From Sphingomonas parva (ex Maeng et al. 2020) (GTDB lineage Bacteria; Pseudomonadota; Alphaproteobacteria; Sphingomonadales; Sphingomonadaceae): a stretch of 64,000 nt of DNA. Each line of letters begins with the position of its first letter. Within the stretch, counting starts at the first letter, position 1. The translations under genes and the position numbers were made by a program. Shown here in pieces: positions 20,321 to 28,074 of the stretch. Location: assembly GCF_004564275.1 (NCBI RefSeq), contig NZ_SPDV01000005.1, forward strand, positions 1-64,000, given 5' to 3'. The notes below the pieces were generated by a model. It saw only the letters and a program-made list of their open reading frames with translations, did not search any database and was not told the DNA's origin.

Positions 20321-21201
20321 GTCTCGCCGGAGCCAAGGCGGTCGGTCGTCCAACGGCTCCGGAGGCCGCGGGCGCGAACGGTGCCGAGCTCGGATCGACC
20401 GAGTTCGCCGCCATCGCCGCGATCATGCAGAGCGACGCGCGCATCCACCTCGCCCCGGGCAAGGTGACGCTCGTCCAGTCGCGCCTGAACCGGCGAGTCC
20501 GCAAGCACGGCCTGGACAGCTTCAAGGACTATGTGAAGCTGGTCCAGAGCAACGCCGAGGAGCGGCGGGCGATGGTGGTCGCGCTGACCACCAATCACAC
20601 CCACTTCTTCCGCGAAGGCCATCATTTCGATCACCTGCGCGAGACGGCCATGCCGTGGCTGAAGAAGCAGGCGGAGCACAAGCCGGTGCGTATCTGGTCG
20701 GCCGGCTGCTCGAGCGGCGAGGAAGTCTATTCGATCGCGATGTGCCTGCGCGGCCCCGACCGCGGCACCGCGAGCTGGCTCGATCGTGCCGACGTGAAGC
20801 TGCTCGCCACCGATCTCAGCCCGATCGTCGTCGATACCGCGCGCAGCGGCGTCTACCCCGCCAATGCGGTGCAGCCGATTCCCGCGCCCTATCGTGCGAG
20901 CTGGCTGCGCCCCGAGGGCGCCGACTTCGCCGTGGTCGACGAGGTGCGCAAGATGGTGACGGCCCGCGTGCTCAATCTGTTCGAGGCCTGGCCGATGCGC
21001 CAGAAGTACGACGTCATCTTCTGCCGCAACGTCATGATCTATTTCGACGACGCAGCGAAGGCCGAGCTCGAGGCGCGCTTCGTCGATCTGCTCGTCCCCG
21101 GCGGCTATCTCTACATCGGCCACTCCGAGCGCCTGATCGGCGCCGCGGCGACCCAGATGAAGCCGGCGGGCCACACGATCTACGTCAAGGAGGGGCGCTG
21201 A
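20317..21201 (+). CDS. cheR: Chemoreceptor methyltransferase CheR
   Basis: A 294-residue S-adenosylmethionine-dependent methyltransferase that methylates receptor glutamates for adaptation. The N-terminal helical domain (LNRRVRKHGLDSFKDYVKLV, TTNHTHFFRE) precedes the Rossmann domain with IWSAGCSSGEEVYSIAM and LLATDLS; the IFCRNVMIYFD motif and the closing YLYIGHSE strand are also present. The GTG start at 20317 overlaps the cheW stop by four bases and gives the normal CheR length, whereas the longer open frame runs back into cheW. All three receptors in the window end in DDWNEF, a tether that CheR can bind. Confidence 0.94.
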   Translation: MSLAGAKAVGRPTAPEAAGANGAELGSTEFAAIAAIMQSDARIHLAPGKVTLVQSRLNRRVRKHGLDSFKDYVKLVQSNAEERRAMVVALTTNHTHFFREGHHFDHLRETAMPWLKKQAEHKPVRIWSAGCSSGEEVYSIAMCLRGPDRGTASWLDRADVKLLATDLSPIVVDTARSGVYPANAVQPIPAPYRASWLRPEGADFAVVDEVRKMVTARVLNLFEAWPMRQKYDVIFCRNVMIYFDDAAKAELEARFVDLLVPGGYLYIGHSERLIGAAATQMKPAGHTIYVKEGR

Positions 21202-21202
21202 C

Positions 21203-22222
21203 ATGGCGATCCGCGTGCTCATCGTCGACGACAGCCCGTCGATGCGGGCGGCGCTCGACCGGATCATCAGCCGCGATCCCGACATCGAGGTGATCGGGCA
21301 TGCGCCCGAGCCCCACGCTGCGCGCCAGATGATCAAGGAGCTGAACCCAGACGTCATCACTCTCGACATCGAGATGCCCGGCATGGACGGGCTCTCGTTC
21401 CTCGAGAAGATCATGCGCCTCCGGCCAATGCCGGTGGTGATGTGTTCGACGCTCACCGCCCGCGGCGCCGACGCCACGATCGAAGCGCTTCGTCTCGGCG
21501 CCGTCGACTGCATCCAGAAGCCGAGCGGCAACGCGCAGGAGATGGCGCAGAATGCCGAGCTGCTCTGCTCGACGATCAAGACCGCGGCGCGCTCGACCGT
21601 GCGTCCGCTCACCGCGCCGCCGGCGCGTGCGGCCGCGACGGGGGCCAGCTTCCAGCGCGACATGGTCGTTGCGATCGGCTCCTCGACCGGCGGGGTCGAA
21701 GCGCTGTTCACCGTGATCGCCGCGCTCCCGGTCGATGCCCCCCCGGTGCTCGTCGTCCAGCACATGCCGGCGGCGTTCACCGGCGGCTTCGCCGCAAGGC
21801 TGAACCGCGAGTGCCAAATTAACGTGGTCGAGGCGCGCGACGGCATGCCGGTGGAGCGTGGGACCGTCTATATTGCTCCTGGGGGCGAGAGCCACATGGA
21901 GGTGATCGGAGCGTCGGAGCGCAGGATAAGGCTCCGCCGGTCCGATCCGGTCGCCGGGCATCGCCCGTCGGTGGACGTGCTGTTCCATTCCGTCGCCAAA
22001 CTGGGGCCGGCGGCAGTGGGAGTCATCCTCACCGGGATGGGAAGCGACGGCGCTGCCGGTCTGCTCGCGATGCGCCACGCAGGCGCCCGCACGCTGGGCC
22101 AGAACGAAGCGACTTGCGTCGTCTACGGAATGCCGAGGGCCGCCTTCGAGAAAGGCGCCGTCGAGCGCGAATTGAGTCTGTCAGCCATGCCCGAGGCGAT
22201 CCTCGCGGCCTGTCGAAAGTAA
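21203..22222 (+). CDS. cheB: Chemotaxis methylesterase / deamidase CheB
   Basis: A 339-residue two-domain enzyme that removes methyl groups from receptors. The receiver (1-120) has IVDDSPSMR and the acceptor Asp in ITLDIEMPGMDG. The methylesterase domain (about 148-335) shows the Ser in AIGSSTGG, His in VVQHMP and Asp in TGMGSDGA. The gene starts one base after the cheR stop. CheA phosphorylation of the receiver relieves inhibition, giving negative feedback. Length and motifs are standard. Confidence 0.96.
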   Translation: MAIRVLIVDDSPSMRAALDRIISRDPDIEVIGHAPEPHAARQMIKELNPDVITLDIEMPGMDGLSFLEKIMRLRPMPVVMCSTLTARGADATIEALRLGAVDCIQKPSGNAQEMAQNAELLCSTIKTAARSTVRPLTAPPARAAATGASFQRDMVVAIGSSTGGVEALFTVIAALPVDAPPVLVVQHMPAAFTGGFAARLNRECQINVVEARDGMPVERGTVYIAPGGESHMEVIGASERRIRLRRSDPVAGHRPSVDVLFHSVAKLGPAAVGVILTGMGSDGAAGLLAMRHAGARTLGQNEATCVVYGMPRAAFEKGAVERELSLSAMPEAILAACRK

Positions 22223-22234
22223 GGTTGGAGTAAA

Positions 22235-22624
22235 ATGCCAGCAGCGTCAGCAATTAAGGTTATGGTGGTCGACGATCAGGCCAGCATGCGCGCGATGATC
22301 CGGCGGGCATTGCAGGATCTCGGATTCAAGGATGTCCGCGACAAGGCAGGGCCGGTCGAGGCGCTCGCCGCGGTGCGCAGCGACCGCGTCCACCTGATCA
22401 TCTCGGATTACAACATGCCGGACATGGACGGTCTCCAGTTCCTGGAGCAGGTCCGCCAGGATCCGGTCATCGGCAAGACGGTCTTCATCATGCTGACCGG
22501 CTCGGCCGACAAGGAGATCGTCCAGAAGGCGGCCGCCCTCGGCGTCAACAATTACGTGGTCAAGCCGTTCGCCCCCGCCGCGCTCAAGGAGAAGATCGAG
22601 CGCGTCTTCGGCGAGCTCACCTGA
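22235..22624 (+). CDS. cheY: Chemotaxis response regulator CheY (second copy)
   Basis: A 129-residue receiver with MVVDDQASMRAMIRRAL, acceptor Asp in LIISDYNMPDMDGLQFL, Thr in IMLTGSAD and Lys in YVVKPFAP. The FKDVRDKAGPVEAL helix resembles motor-binding CheY. With the first copy it makes a two-CheY system. In Sinorhizobium one CheY binds the motor and the other is a phosphate sink in place of CheZ; the same split may hold here (inference). The start follows GGTTGGAG at a suitable distance, in a small gap after cheB. Confidence 0.93.
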   Translation: MPAASAIKVMVVDDQASMRAMIRRALQDLGFKDVRDKAGPVEALAAVRSDRVHLIISDYNMPDMDGLQFLEQVRQDPVIGKTVFIMLTGSADKEIVQKAAALGVNNYVVKPFAPAALKEKIERVFGELT

Positions 22625-22628
22625 CGTC

Positions 22629-23150
22629 ATGAAACGCTTTCCCATCGTGCAGGGCGAATACAAGGTGATCGCCGAGCCGGATGTGATGATCACGACCCTG
22701 CTCGGCTCGTGCATCGCCGTCTGCCTGCAGGATCGTGTCGCCCGCGTGGGCGGCATGAATCACTTCCTGCTTGCGGAACCGTCCGGCGACCGCGTCCTCA
22801 GCGACGCGGACATGCAATGCTACGGCGTCCACGCGATGGAATTGCTGATCAACGAGATGATGAAGAAGGGCGCGATCCGCTCCCGCATGACGGCGCAGCT
22901 TTATGGCGGTGCCAACGTGGTGAGCGGGCTCGGAACGATCGGCCACAGCAACGCGGCGTTCGCGCAGCGCTTCCTCGAAGTCGAAGGAATTTCGGTGCGC
23001 CATTCCGACGTCGGCGGGCGCCGCGCCCGCAAGGTGGAGTTCCTGCCCTGGGAGGGAAAGGCGCGCTGCACCTTCGTCCAGGACAGTGTTCCGACCGTCC
23101 CCGTGAAGATCCCCGCCGCCGAGGTTGGCGGGGAACTCGAACTGTTTTGA
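22629..23150 (+). CDS. cheD: Chemoreceptor glutamine deamidase CheD
   Basis: A 173-residue enzyme that deamidates receptor Gln residues to Glu. The nucleophile Cys is in TTLLGSCIAVCL and the catalytic His in VGGMNHFLLAE; AQLYGGANVV and SDVGGRRARKVEF are also conserved. No cheC partner is seen. The three receptors of the window are probable substrates. Its stop codon overlaps a possible ATG of the next frame by one base. Confidence 0.94.
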   Translation: MKRFPIVQGEYKVIAEPDVMITTLLGSCIAVCLQDRVARVGGMNHFLLAEPSGDRVLSDADMQCYGVHAMELLINEMMKKGAIRSRMTAQLYGGANVVSGLGTIGHSNAAFAQRFLEVEGISVRHSDVGGRRARKVEFLPWEGKARCTFVQDSVPTVPVKIPAAEVGGELELF

Positions 23151-23182
23151 TGCGCCAGGCCGCCTTGCCTGAGGAGCTCGTG

Positions 23183-23479
23183 ATGAAGGTTGAAGACATT
23201 GAGCACCTGCGGATCCTGAAGGCCGCTCTGGCCGAGGAAATCCGCGACGTGCGCAGGCTGATCGAGCAGATCGCCGAAGTGATCGTCTCCGACGAGGATT
23301 TCGCGCTCGCCAATGTCGATCAGCTGCAGGCGTTCGACCTCGCGATCCAGCGCGCCGACGAGAGCGCCGACATGCTCGAGCGCCTGTCGAGCGGCTCCTC
23401 GCCGCACTCCGCGGTCGACGCGGTGCGGCTGTCCTGCGTCCAGGATCGCCTGCGCGCGGCCCTCAAGTCCGCGGCCTGA
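23183..23479 (+). CDS. Small helical protein of unknown function in the che-mot operon
   Basis: I do not recognise this 98-residue protein. It is mostly helical and acidic (MKVEDIEHLRILKAALAEEIRDVRRLIEQIAEVI, then VDQLQAFDLAIQRADESADMLERL), with Cys in RLSCVQDRL and no signal or membrane segment. ATG 23183 has GAGGAG at 23171-23176; an earlier ATG at 23150 overlaps the cheD stop but lacks a site. It lies between cheD and motB, 8 bases before motB. The position suggests a role in receptor adaptation or motor control, possibly as a CheZ-like or chaperone-like helical bundle. That is a guess; no DxxxQ CheZ motif is seen. Confidence 0.7.
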   Translation: MKVEDIEHLRILKAALAEEIRDVRRLIEQIAEVIVSDEDFALANVDQLQAFDLAIQRADESADMLERLSSGSSPHSAVDAVRLSCVQDRLRAALKSAA

Positions 23480-23487
23480 GACGCGCC

Positions 23488-24333
23488 ATGGCCAGCCGCC
23501 GCAACGAGCCCACGATCGTCATCCGCAAGGTGAAGAAGAAGGGCGGAGAAGGACACCACGGTGGTGCGTGGAAGGTCGCTTATGCCGACTTCGTGACGGC
23601 GATGATGGCCTTCTTCATGCTGCTCTGGCTGATCTCCACGCCCGACAAGGAAAAGCTGAAGGGTCTGGCCGAATATTTCACGCCGGAGGAACCGCATGCC
23701 ACCGGGTCGACCGGCGAGGCGGCGGGACTCGGCGGGCGCGCCAGCCGCGCCCAGGCCGATTCTCCCGAGACCGCCGGCCAGCCGACGCCGCAGCCGGCGA
23801 CGTCCGGCACGGCGCGCGGCGGAACGTCGGACGTGCCGGATTCGTCGATGCGGGTCGTCGCCGCCGAGATGCGCATCGCGCTCGAGGCGATTCCGCAGAG
23901 CCGCGAGCTGATGGAAAACCTGAAGATGCAGGCCAGCCGCGAAGGCCTGCGCATCAATCTCACCGACACCGCCCAGCGGCCCATGTTCAGGGGCGGCACC
24001 GCCGTGCTCAACGATTATGCGCGCAACATGCTGACCAGCATCGCCCGCAAGCTGGTGAAATCCGGATCGCGCATCGCGATCGAAGGCCATACCGACGCGG
24101 TCGGCGGCCAGAGCGACGCCAATTGGCGCCTGTCCGGCGATCGGGCCCAGGCGGCCCGCGCGGCGATGATCGCCGCCGGTCTGACCCCCGACCGCTTCTC
24201 CGAAGTCGTCGCGCTCGCCGGCTCTCAGCCGATCTACGCGGATCAACCCGACCGGCCGGAGAACCGACGGATCACGATCGTCGTCCTCGCCGAAGCGCCG
24301 GCCCTGCCGCGCGACGTCAACTTCCAATTCTAG
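23488..24333 (+). CDS. motB: Flagellar motor stator protein MotB
   Basis: A 281-residue protein with a short basic cytoplasmic head, one membrane segment with the proton-carrying Asp (D34 in VAYADFVTAMMAFFMLLWLI), a Pro/Thr-rich periplasmic linker (65-120) and an OmpA-like peptidoglycan-binding domain (SRIAIEGHTDAVGG, NWRLSGDRAQAARAAM, RPENRRITIVV). It anchors MotA to the cell wall. The motA gene is at 16114, so the stator pair flanks the che genes, an uncommon order. Its start has a GAGACGC region upstream and an 8-base gap after the unknown gene. Confidence 0.94.
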   Translation: MASRRNEPTIVIRKVKKKGGEGHHGGAWKVAYADFVTAMMAFFMLLWLISTPDKEKLKGLAEYFTPEEPHATGSTGEAAGLGGRASRAQADSPETAGQPTPQPATSGTARGGTSDVPDSSMRVVAAEMRIALEAIPQSRELMENLKMQASREGLRINLTDTAQRPMFRGGTAVLNDYARNMLTSIARKLVKSGSRIAIEGHTDAVGGQSDANWRLSGDRAQAARAAMIAAGLTPDRFSEVVALAGSQPIYADQPDRPENRRITIVVLAEAPALPRDVNFQF

Positions 24334-24342
24334 GATCCGGCG

Positions 24343-24771
24343 ATGCGCAAGTTCCTCCTCCTGCTCTCGGTCTCGATCATTGGTCTCGGCGTCGGCGGCG
24401 GCGCCGCCTGGGGCACCTCGATGCTGCTCGGGCCGCCCGCGCCGGCCGAACCTTCCGGCGAGGCCGCCTTTGTTCCGGCCGGGAAGGTGCTCGCCCCGCT
24501 CGTCTTCGCAGACGGGCGGCTGTCCGGTTACGTCTCGTTCAACCTCGAGCTCGAGGTGGAGGCGGACAGCGCCGAGATGGTGCAGACGCGCCTGCCGTTG
24601 CTGCTCAACGCGATCAACATGCGCACCTACAAGACACCGATGGCAGCCGGACCGGACGGCATGCTGGCGGATCTCGGCGTGTTCCGGAAAGTGGTGATGG
24701 ACGCTGCCGAGGAGTCGCTCGGCAAGGGTGTCATCCGCCGCGCGGCCATCACCCAGGCGACGCCGGTCTGA
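24343..24771 (+). CDS. FliL-like membrane protein
   Basis: A 142-residue protein with one N-terminal membrane segment (MRKFLLLLSVSIIGLGVGGGAAWGTSML) and a periplasmic domain. Topology, length and position after motB fit FliL, the stator-associated basal-body protein. The body (VLAPLVFADGRLSGYVSFNLELEVEADSAEMVQTRLPLLLNAI) has the strand-helix layout of FliL with the usual two-strand start. Sequence identity to classical FliL is not obvious, so the call rests on topology and context. Its stop overlaps the start of the PilZ gene by one base. Confidence 0.55.
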   Translation: MRKFLLLLSVSIIGLGVGGGAAWGTSMLLGPPAPAEPSGEAAFVPAGKVLAPLVFADGRLSGYVSFNLELEVEADSAEMVQTRLPLLLNAINMRTYKTPMAAGPDGMLADLGVFRKVVMDAAEESLGKGVIRRAAITQATPV

Positions 24772-25391
24772 TGCTGAACCTGACGCCCCCCGCGGATGAG
24801 CCGTCGGACGACCGGCGCCAGCACGCCCGTCGCGAGGCGCGGGTCGCCACGGTCATGCTGGTCGCTCGCCTGATCAGCGCCCGGGGCGACCAGCTCTGCC
24901 GCGTCCGCAACCTTTCGACGAACGGCCTGAAGGTGAACACCCCCTTCCCGCTCGTCGTCGGCGAGGAGATCCGGATCGAGCTGCGCAACGGCCGCAGCGT
25001 CGAAGGAACCATCGTCTGGTCCTCCCCGCCGTTCGCCGGCATGCAGTTCCACAAACTGGAGAATGTCGAGGACCTGCTGTCGACGACGCCGATCGGCGGC
25101 GAGGCGCAGGTCGCGCGGCTTCCGCGGGTCCAGGTAAACCAGCCGGTGCTGGTCCATGCCGGCACCCGCATGCTCGGCGCCTCGATGATCGATCTCTCGC
25201 AGGGCGGCGCCAAGCTGCGCGTCCGCTCCTCCGTGGAGCCCGGATCGATGGTGTCGCTCAGCGTCACCGGTCTCGGATCGCTGAAGGCGGTGGTCCGCTG
25301 GAGCCGGGACGAGGAGATCGGCGTCGCCTTTCACGAGACGATCCCGTTCGACACGCTCTCGCAGTGGCTGACCTCGCGCGAGAGCCAGTGA
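24771..25391 (+). CDS. Tandem PilZ-domain protein
   Basis: A 206-residue protein with two PilZ folds. The first has RREAR and NLSTNGLKV (RxxxR and N/DxSxxG, about residues 18-57); the second has RLPRVQV and DLSQGGAKL (about 118-150). PilZ domains bind cyclic di-GMP, and in motile bacteria a PilZ protein such as YcgR brakes the motor. As the last gene of the motA-che-motB operon it is a good candidate for a motor brake (inference). It lacks the YcgR N-terminal domain. Its ATG overlaps the previous stop by one base, and a strong terminator follows. Confidence 0.82.
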   Translation: MLNLTPPADEPSDDRRQHARREARVATVMLVARLISARGDQLCRVRNLSTNGLKVNTPFPLVVGEEIRIELRNGRSVEGTIVWSSPPFAGMQFHKLENVEDLLSTTPIGGEAQVARLPRVQVNQPVLVHAGTRMLGASMIDLSQGGAKLRVRSSVEPGSMVSLSVTGLGSLKAVVRWSRDEEIGVAFHETIPFDTLSQWLTSRESQ

Positions 25392-25434
25392 TCCGGCCCG
25401 CCTCGCCGCGGCCGACACGCTTCTCACGACGCAG

Positions 25435-25467
25435 AAAAGCCGGAGCGGCGGGACCGCTCCGGCTTTT
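25435..25467. terminator. Bidirectional terminator between the che operon and fliP
   Basis: AAAAGCCGGAGCGG and CCGCTCCGGCTTTT form a perfect 14-base stem around a five-base loop (CGGGA). The A and T runs give T-tracts on both strands, so it ends the rightward mot-che operon and the leftward fliN-fliO-fliP unit. Confidence 0.85.
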
Positions 25468-25492
25468 CCCGGACTGCGCTTTGGAAGGGGGC

Positions 25493-26227
25493 TCAGCCCC
25501 CGCCGGCGAAGCTCTTGACCAGCGATCCGGCGACGAGCGCCCAGCCGTCGACGAGGACGAAGAAGATGATTTTCATCGGCAACGAAATGCTGGTCGGCGG
25601 AAGCATCATCATGCCCATCGCCATCAGCACGGCCGCGACCGCGAGGTCGATGATCAGGAACGGGAGCAGGAGCATGAAGCCGATCTCGAAGGCGCGGCGC
25701 AGCTCGGAGATCATGAACGCCGGCATCAGGGTGGTGAGCGGGAGATCGGCCCGCTTCGCCACCGGCTTTCCGGAGAGATCGATGAACAGCTGCACGTCGT
25801 CGTCGCGAACGTGCTTCAGCATGAACTGCTTGAACGGCGCCGACGTCCGCTCGAACGCCTGGGTCTCGTTGATCCGCCCCTCGTTATAGGGCGTGACGCC
25901 GTTCTTCCAGGCCACCTCCATGGTCGGCGCCATGACGAAGAAGGACAGGAACAGCGCGAGGCTGATGATCACCGGGTTCGGGGGCACGCCGGGCGCGCCG
26001 AGGCCGGTGCGCAGCAGCGAGAGCGCCACCACGATCCGGGTGAAGGAGGTGACCGTCATCAGAATGCCGGGCGCGAGGCTCAGCACGGTCAGCATCAGCA
26101 CGAGCTGGATGGCGCGGCCGGAGACGCTTCCGCCCTCCCCCAGGCTCACCGTCGCCGATTGCGCATAGAGCGCGGCAGGAGCGGCCAGCGCGGCGGCGAA
26201 CGCCGCCACTCTCAGGAACTTTCGCAT
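25493..26227 (-). CDS. fliP: Flagellar export gate protein FliP
   Basis: A 244-residue membrane protein of the type III export gate. It has an N-terminal signal-like segment (MRKFLRVAAFAAALAAPAAL), RIVVALSLLRTGLG, PPNPVIISLALFLSFFVM and the hallmark TTLMPAFMISELRRAFEIGF, then VLMAMGMMMLPP and LPMKIIFFVLVDGW. FliP, FliQ and FliR form the pore through which rod, hook and filament subunits pass. The ATG at 26227 gives the family length; the longer frame upstream runs into fliO. It is the last gene of a leftward fliN-fliO-fliP set, while fliQ and fliR are on the other strand, 2 kb away. Confidence 0.95.
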   Translation of the reverse strand: MRKFLRVAAFAAALAAPAALYAQSATVSLGEGGSVSGRAIQLVLMLTVLSLAPGILMTVTSFTRIVVALSLLRTGLGAPGVPPNPVIISLALFLSFFVMAPTMEVAWKNGVTPYNEGRINETQAFERTSAPFKQFMLKHVRDDDVQLFIDLSGKPVAKRADLPLTTLMPAFMISELRRAFEIGFMLLLPFLIIDLAVAAVLMAMGMMMLPPTSISLPMKIIFFVLVDGWALVAGSLVKSFAGGG

Positions 26228-26243
26228 GGATCTGGTCTCGGGT

Positions 26244-26915
26244 TCAGGCGGCCTGGGCCGCAGGCGTGCGGACGGCGGCGGAGATGGGTTCGACGACGGT
26301 GCGGCCGTCGGGTGCGGTGACCTTGAGGCGCACGGCGGGACGCTTCGGTTTCGCCGGCGGCGGCGGCGCCACGGCCTCGGCTGCAGCGGGCCGCGCCGCC
26401 TTGGCAAGCCTGGTCTGGGCTTTCGCGCCGACCTTCTCGACCAGGGTGGCGAAGCTCGGCTGCGGCTTCGGTGCGCGGGTGACGCCCAGCGCTTCGTCCA
26501 CCGGCGAAGCGGCCTCGCGGCGCTTGGCGAGGGCCTCCCTGGCCTTCCGACCCGCGGTGCCGACGAGATCGACGAGCGTCGCGAAATCCTGCTGAACCTT
26601 CGCCGCCGGCGCGTCGGCCGTGACGGCCTCGCCCTCGCCTTCCTGCGCTTGGTATACGATGCCGGTCTCGATCACCGTCTGGCCCTCGGGAGCGATCATG
26701 ATCAGATGCTCGCGGTCGTCGCGGCGGATCAGGACGACGGCGCGCTTGCCGTCGATGCCGACCTTCTCGACCAGCGCCAGGCGCCTGGCGGTCCGCGGCC
26801 CGGCCTGGCCGGGCAGCACGATGTTGTAGCGGCGGACCGCCCAGAGCGCGCCGACGAGCAGGCCAAGGACAGTGCCGAGCGCCGCGATCGTCCGGAGGAA
26901 GGAAAGCAGATCCAT
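26244..26915 (-). CDS. fliO: Flagellar biosynthesis protein FliO with extended tail
   Basis: FliO is a membrane protein that helps assemble the FliP ring. One N-terminal membrane helix (LRTIAALGTVLGLLVGALWAV) is followed by the FliO core (RLALVEKVGIDGKRAVVLIRRDDREHLIMI). At 223 residues it is longer than most FliO proteins. The extra tail is Ala/Pro-rich and has two related stretches, QDFATLVDLVGTAGRKA and PSFATLVEKVGAKAQ, suggesting an internal duplication. It lies one base after fliN and just before fliP, in the same leftward unit. Confidence 0.85.
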   Translation of the reverse strand: MDLLSFLRTIAALGTVLGLLVGALWAVRRYNIVLPGQAGPRTARRLALVEKVGIDGKRAVVLIRRDDREHLIMIAPEGQTVIETGIVYQAQEGEGEAVTADAPAAKVQQDFATLVDLVGTAGRKAREALAKRREAASPVDEALGVTRAPKPQPSFATLVEKVGAKAQTRLAKAARPAAAEAVAPPPPAKPKRPAVRLKVTAPDGRTVVEPISAAVRTPAAQAA

Positions 26916-26916
26916 C

Positions 26917-27153
26917 TCAGCGGGCCTTCTTCTTCACGACCTCGGTGATCTCGAGCGACATCTGGTCGCCGTCGACGATCACCTTGCCTTTGGCGACGAG
27001 CTGGTTGTTCACGTAGACGCGGGTGGGATCCTCGTGGCTCTGGCCGAGCGGGATCATCGCGCCGCGGCTCATCTTCAGGATCTGGCGGATGGGCAGCTTG
27101 GCCGATCCCAGCACGAACTCGAGCTCGACCTTGATACCCTCGACAGCGGACAT
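26917..27153 (-). CDS. fliN: Flagellar switch protein FliN
   Basis: A short (78-residue) SpoA-domain protein: KVELEFVLGSAKLPIRQILKMSRGAMIPLG and VNNQLVAKGKVIVDGDQMSLEITEV are the standard FliN fold. FliN forms the lower C-ring with FliM and helps deliver export cargo. No fliM is beside it, and the N-terminal extension of enterobacterial FliN is missing, as is common in alphaproteobacteria. The start has AAAGGAGA upstream. A TACAAT-like -10 lies on the minus strand about 20 bases before it. It is divergent from flgC. Confidence 0.93.
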   Translation of the reverse strand: MSAVEGIKVELEFVLGSAKLPIRQILKMSRGAMIPLGQSHEDPTRVYVNNQLVAKGKVIVDGDQMSLEITEVVKKKAR

Positions 27154-27211
27154 GGCGTCATTCTCCTTTGCCCATATTGTAGGAGAGGAGTCGCGGCCCT
27201 TCCGGTCCAGG

Positions 27212-27272
27212 TAGGAAAAATTTGCCTATCTGATTTTTCGCGGATCCGACGTCGCTAGGAAAATCTTGCCTA
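27212..27272. repeat. Two near-identical palindromic sites between fliN and flgC
   Basis: TAGGAAAAATTTGCCTA (27212-27228) and TAGGAAAATCTTGCCTA (27256-27272) differ at two bases and stand 44 bases apart, about four helical turns. Each is a near-palindrome: TAGG(A/C)AAA on one side and its complement on the other. The second overlaps the CTATAA -10 box of flgC (27270-27275). They lie in the divergent promoter region, so they are good candidates for a regulator that controls both flagellar units. No known consensus was recognised. Confidence 0.6.
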
Positions 27273-27318
27273 TAAGGTGATGGGAGGCCGCCAAGCGCCT
27301 CCCCGCCAGGAGACGTCA

Positions 27319-27726
27319 ATGGATTTGAAGAACAGCGTCGAGGTCTCGGCTTCCGGCTTGCGCGCCCAGTCGCTGCGCATGCGGGTGATCGCCGAGAACC
27401 TTGCCAATGCCGACAGCGTCGCGACCACCCCGGGCGGCCAGCCCTATCGCCGCAAGGTCGCCAGCTTCGAGTCCGAGGTCGATCGCGCTACCGGCGCCGA
27501 GGGCGTCCGCGTCCGCGGCATCGAGGCCGATCAGAGCGCCTTCCAGCGCGTCTACCAGCCGGGCAATCCGGCCGCCGACGCCGCCGGTTACGTGCTCAAG
27601 CCCAACGTCAACAGCCTGGTCGAGAGTGCGGACATGAAGGCCGCGCAGCGCGCCTACGAAGCCAATCTCAGCGCGATCGAGGCCGCCAAGGGCCTGACGA
27701 TGCGCACCATCGATCTTCTGAAATAA
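27319..27726 (+). CDS. flgC: Flagellar basal-body rod protein FlgC
   Basis: A 135-residue rod subunit: SVEVSASGLRAQSLRMRVIAENLANADS is the N-terminal flagellin-like helix motif with the ANxDS signature, and KPNVNSLVESADMKAAQRAYEANLSAIE is the C-terminal helix. FlgB, FlgC, FlgF and FliE make the proximal rod. The ATG at 27319 has CAGGAGA upstream and gives family length. It opens a rightward operon flgC-fliE-fliQ-fliR-flhB. flgB, often its neighbour, is at 53950 on the other strand. Confidence 0.95.
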   Translation: MDLKNSVEVSASGLRAQSLRMRVIAENLANADSVATTPGGQPYRRKVASFESEVDRATGAEGVRVRGIEADQSAFQRVYQPGNPAADAAGYVLKPNVNSLVESADMKAAQRAYEANLSAIEAAKGLTMRTIDLLK

Positions 27727-27738
27727 GGAACAAGCATC

Positions 27739-28071
27739 ATGTCCATCGGAGCGCTTGACGCGACCTCGGCCTATGGCCGTGTCCTCAGCGGCGGCAAGGC
27801 CGCCGGCACCGGCCTCGGCGGCCTCGGCGGCAGTGAAGAGGCGGGCGCGAGCGCCGGCGGCTTCGGCAGCATGGTCGAGACCATGATCACCGATGCCGCG
27901 GGCTCGATGCGTGCGGCGGAAACCGCCAGCGCCAAGCAGGTTGCCGGCAAGGGCGATCTGATCGACGTCGTCACCGCGATCGGTGCGGCCGAGATGGCGC
28001 TCGACACCGTAGTCGCCGTCCGCGATCGCGTGGTCGGCGCCTACACCGACATCATGCGCATGCAGATTTGA
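27739..28071 (+). CDS. fliE: Flagellar hook-basal body protein FliE
   Basis: A 110-residue adaptor between the MS ring and the rod. The C-terminal half (GDLIDVVTAIGAAEMALDTVVAVRDRVVGAYTDIMRMQI) is the conserved FliE domain ending in the DIMRMQI motif. The N-terminus is Gly/Ser-rich and variable, as usual. It is 12 bases after flgC and 3 bases before fliQ, within the operon. Confidence 0.93.
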   Translation: MSIGALDATSAYGRVLSGGKAAGTGLGGLGGSEEAGASAGGFGSMVETMITDAAGSMRAAETASAKQVAGKGDLIDVVTAIGAAEMALDTVVAVRDRVVGAYTDIMRMQI

Positions 28072-28074
28072 CCG

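Noticed and set aside
27212-27228. Possible sigma-54 promoter (GG ... TTGC) in the fliN-flgC region
   Set aside because: The GG and GC pairs are ten bases apart, first base to first base, instead of the strict twelve, and both copies are palindromic, so an operator fits better.
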